DNA of 64,000 nucleotides, taken from Renibacterium sp043789415. Lineage in GTDB: Bacteria > Actinomycetota > Actinomycetes > Actinomycetales > Micrococcaceae. The position numbers and the translations under genes are program-made. The notes beneath the pieces are model-generated. The model did not search any database. It worked only from the letters and a program-made list of their open reading frames with translations, and was not told the origin of the DNA. Where the stretch lies: assembly GCF_043789415.1 (NCBI RefSeq), contig NZ_JBDLLW010000001.1:992001-1056000 (forward strand). The letters run 5' to 3'. This document shows, in pieces, positions 61,451-64,000 of the stretch (its first letter is position 1; every line of letters starts with the position of its first letter).

Positions 61451-61906
61451 ATGAAATACCGTTCAAAACTAGCCTTGATCTCGGTCCTTGGCTTAAGCGC
61501 ACTGTCCTTAGGATCCGCAAGCCCAGCCAATGCACTAACGATCCCTTCGCAATCCGTGGCCCAGGTGGCTACCGCTAATATCGTGCCAAGCTGCGAATTG
61601 GGGAGGCTGAAGTTCATCGTGGCCGCAAATCAGGCGATTCCCCAGGGAACGACCTTCAACCTCACGATCAGCCAATACCAAACTTTCCTCTACCTATCTG
61701 GTACTTCGAATTCGCCCTATTTGGCTGGCGCGCCAGGGTCGGGCAGTAGCTTCGTCTTCAACGCTGTCACCACCATTCCTGCGGGCACTGTCATTCTGAT
61801 GACGCCCACCTGGGGAGTAACCACAGGCCCCACTAGCGGACCACCGTTGATCTCTTTCAATGGAGCCGGCGGTTCAAGCAGCGTCTCAGCCAATTACTGC
61901 ATTTAG
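61451..61906 (+). CDS. Small secreted protein, beta-rich
   Basis: The 151-aa protein has a signal peptide (cleavage at ANA-L near 29) and a mature part rich in Thr, Ser, Gly and Pro with two cysteines, C48 and one just before the end. Alternating hydrophobic residues suggest a beta-sandwich. It is not similar to the two upstream proteins. AGGAG precedes the ATG. Not recognised. Confidence 0.7.
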   Translation: MKYRSKLALISVLGLSALSLGSASPANALTIPSQSVAQVATANIVPSCELGRLKFIVAANQAIPQGTTFNLTISQYQTFLYLSGTSNSPYLAGAPGSGSSFVFNAVTTIPAGTVILMTPTWGVTTGPTSGPPLISFNGAGGSSSVSANYCI

Positions 61907-61992
61907 GGTATTGGCAGACCGATCCGAGAGCTCAATAGATTTATCCTCGGATCTACTCCCACAACCATCATCGACATGAGAAGCTGTTGCCC

Positions 61993-63264
61993 ATGACAAC
62001 AGCGTCAGCCCCGGATTCAAGTCCGGCTGCCTTGAAGGAGCCCACTCTGCGTGTGAGAACACGCTGGGTGGGCTCCTTTGCATTGGCCTGGTTCGGCATC
62101 TGGATGGCGCAACTGACCCCGGTGCAGTTATTGCTTCCCGCGCAGGTCGAAGCCCGGCTCAACACGAGCGACTGGCTGGCCAATGTGCAGGGCTTCGGAA
62201 TGATCTCCGGTCTTGCTGCGGTATGCGCACTGATCGCTTACCCGCTCACCGGTGCACTCTCGGACCGCACCACTGGTCGCTGGGGCCGACGTCGTCCCTG
62301 GATCCTGGCCGGTAGCCTGGTTTTCGCGCTTTCGCTGCTCGGTCTCGGCTGCCAAGAATCGCTCTGGGGCATCGGAGTGTTCTGGTGCCTGGCGATGATC
62401 GGATTCTGCTTGCTCACCGCGGCCCTGACCGCCACCATCTCAGATCAGGTGCCGGTGGGGCAACGCGGTCTGGTCTCGGGGTGGATGTCAGCTCCCCAAG
62501 CACTTGGAATCATCATTGGGCTGGTGCTGGTCACGGTGTTGGAAACCGGAGCGCTGCTGGGCTATGCCCTGCTCGGAGCGCTACTCGTGCTCTGCGCGCT
62601 ACCTTTCCTGCTGTTGATTCCAGATGCCCCGCTTCCTCGGGGCAGCCTTCCGAAGTTGAATCTCCGCACTCTGATCGAGGGTTTCTGGATCAGTCCCCGG
62701 CAGTTCCCTGATTTCGGCTGGACACTCCTGAGCAGAGTGCTCACCAACCTGGGCAATGCTTTGGGCACCTCACTATTGCTCTACTTCCTGCAGTTCGGGC
62801 TGCATCGTCAGCACGCCGAGGATGATTTGATCCTGCTCACTGCCGTCTACATGGTGTTGGTGATTGTGGCTTCGCTCTTGCTCGGCGGTCTTTCCGACCG
62901 GCTCGGCCGTCGGAAGATCTTTGTCATCATCTCCTCGCTGCTGCAATCACTCGCGGCCGTATTGCTCATTCTGAACCCGGATTTCAGCTCAGCACTCTTT
63001 GCTGCTGCCCTACTCGGAGCGGGTTATGGCTGCTTTCTCTCGGTCGATCAGGCTCTGGCCACTCAGGTGCTGCCGGATCCGGCCTCCCGGGGTAAGGATC
63101 TGGGCATTATGAACATCGCGCTCACCGTGCCCCAGGCGGCTGCCCCGTTGCTCGGTGCCTGGGTGATCAGTGCCGTCGGCGGCTTCACCGGCCTGTTCAT
63201 CCTCTCCTCGCTCTTCGCCCTCGCGGGCGCGCTTACCGTTCTGAAAGTCAAGGAGGTCCGTTGA
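61993..63264 (+). CDS. MFS transporter
   Basis: The 423-aa protein has 12 predicted helices and the MFS loop motif GALSDRTTGRWGRRRPWIL between helices 2 and 3, repeated in the second half as GGLSDRLGRRK. Its type resembles glycoside or sugar MFS carriers. ATG 61993 is preferred to TTG 61987. The stop overlaps the start of a GH1 glycosidase, so uptake of a beta-glycoside is likely. Confidence 0.88.
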   Translation: MTTASAPDSSPAALKEPTLRVRTRWVGSFALAWFGIWMAQLTPVQLLLPAQVEARLNTSDWLANVQGFGMISGLAAVCALIAYPLTGALSDRTTGRWGRRRPWILAGSLVFALSLLGLGCQESLWGIGVFWCLAMIGFCLLTAALTATISDQVPVGQRGLVSGWMSAPQALGIIIGLVLVTVLETGALLGYALLGALLVLCALPFLLLIPDAPLPRGSLPKLNLRTLIEGFWISPRQFPDFGWTLLSRVLTNLGNALGTSLLLYFLQFGLHRQHAEDDLILLTAVYMVLVIVASLLLGGLSDRLGRRKIFVIISSLLQSLAAVLLILNPDFSSALFAAALLGAGYGCFLSVDQALATQVLPDPASRGKDLGIMNIALTVPQAAAPLLGAWVISAVGGFTGLFILSSLFALAGALTVLKVKEVR

Positions 63265-64000
63265 TGGAAGCCGAAGAACTAGCCCTGCGAGTGCCGAAGG
63301 GGTTCCGATTCGGGGTGGCCACCGCCGCCTTCCAGATCGAAGGCGCAGTCAGAGAAGATGGCCGAGGCCTCAGTGGCTGGGATGACTTTACCCGGCAGCC
63401 CGGCAGAATCCTGAACGGAGACACCGCCGATACAGCAGACGACCATTACCATCGAGTCGCCGAGGATCTAACGCTGATGAAGCGACTCGGCGTGGATGCC
63501 TACCGTTTCTCGATCTCCTGGCCGCGAGTGATCCCTGACGGAGGCCATCGGGTCAACGCTGCGGGTCTCGCCTTCTATGATCGGCTGGTCGATCAGCTAC
63601 TGGAAGCCGGGATCTCCCCGACCGCAACGCTCTATCACTGGGATACTCCACTGCCACTTGAGCAGGCCGGCGGCTGGCTGAACCGGAACACCGCGGAACG
63701 CTTGGCGGAATACGCCTCGGTGCTGGGTAGCGCGCTGGGAGACCGCGTGGATCAGTGGATCACGCTCAATGAGCCCGCCACGGTGACGCTGCTCGGCTAT
63801 GGTCTGGGTGTTCACGCGCCGGGTAAAGCCCTGCTCTTCGACGGCCTGCCGAGTGCTCACCACCAGTTGCTGGCCCATGGCCTGGCCGCTCAAGCACTCC
63901 GAGCAGCCGGCGTCAAAGGCGGGATCGGGGTGACTAATGTGCATATGCCGGTAGTCCCGGCCAGCGATTCCGCGGAGGATGCGCTCTTCGCACAGCTTTT
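63264..64000 (+). CDS. Beta-glucosidase, glycoside hydrolase family 1 (3'-truncated by the window)
   Basis: The 245 visible codons cover the first half of a GH1 barrel: the family N-terminal signature PKGFRFGVATAAFQIEGA, LGVDAYRFSISWPRV near 80 and the acid/base glutamate in TLNEPATV near 168. The nucleophile (ENG region) lies beyond the window. ATG 63264 overlaps the MFS stop by one base and has AAGGAGG 7 nt upstream, so the two are translated together. Confidence 0.94.
   Translation, partial: MEAEELALRVPKGFRFGVATAAFQIEGAVREDGRGLSGWDDFTRQPGRILNGDTADTADDHYHRVAEDLTLMKRLGVDAYRFSISWPRVIPDGGHRVNAAGLAFYDRLVDQLLEAGISPTATLYHWDTPLPLEQAGGWLNRNTAERLAEYASVLGSALGDRVDQWITLNEPATVTLLGYGLGVHAPGKALLFDGLPSAHHQLLAHGLAAQALRAAGVKGGIGVTNVHMPVVPASDSAEDALFAQL

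Overview
The window reads as chromosomal DNA of a moderately high-GC actinobacterium, most likely family Micrococcaceae (Arthrobacter / Psychromicrobium / Renibacterium-like). The evidence is the mycothiol gene mshA beside a bacterial-type inositol-3-phosphate synthase, the order rplM-rpsI-glmM-coaA-glmS-acpS-nnrE-alr-tsaE-tsaB-rimI-tsaD, the short adenylate kinase, and an extra C-terminal domain on both L17 and L4. Genus is inference. No rRNA, tRNA, IS element, prophage or CRISPR array was seen.

Layout. 1-5.2 kb: a YbdK-type carboxylate-amine ligase (first two bases cut off), then the t6A tRNA-modification cluster tsaD-rimI-tsaB-tsaE with alr on the minus strand. 5.2-14.8 kb: sugar metabolism (PfkB kinase and GH4 enzyme divergent over an 18-bp inverted repeat), mshA convergent with ino1, an aldo/keto reductase, glgX, and an AT-richer membrane gene between direct repeats. 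15.2-23.0 kb: a tandem glycine riboswitch leading gcvP-gcvT-gcvH-glyA, followed by sdaA, so glycine can be turned into C1 units, serine and pyruvate. 23.1-33.3 kb: nnrE, acpS, an LRR cell-wall protein, an unknown gene, an isochorismatase-like hydrolase, glmS, coaA, a VanY-like lipoprotein, mscL and glmM. 33.9-39.5 kb: rpsI-rplM, truA, rplQ-rpoA-rpsK-rpsM-rpmJ-infA. 39.7-44.1 kb: a P1 peptidase and a sugar ABC importer without ATPase. 44.5-48.7 kb: map, a double-TetR protein and adk-secY. 49-60.1 kb: the spc and S10 ribosomal operons, interrupted by one TetR gene. 60.6-64 kb: three small secreted proteins, then an MFS transporter coupled to a GH1 glycosidase that runs off the end.

Regulation visible in sequence. 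Nine genes (tsaB, alr, pfkB-like, sdaA, acpS, glmS, mscL, glmM, truA) have a TANNNT hexamer 6-7 nt before the start codon and no clear Shine-Dalgarno, suggesting leaderless mRNAs. Ribosomal operons show conventional -35/-10 boxes with long leaders.

The least explained content is intergenic. At least five families of hairpin-forming repeats occur. The most striking is a 62-bp nested hairpin found twice after rpsI and, with its stem sequences swapped but still paired, after rplO. The rpsI copies sit in a 142-bp tandem array with three terminator-like hairpins.
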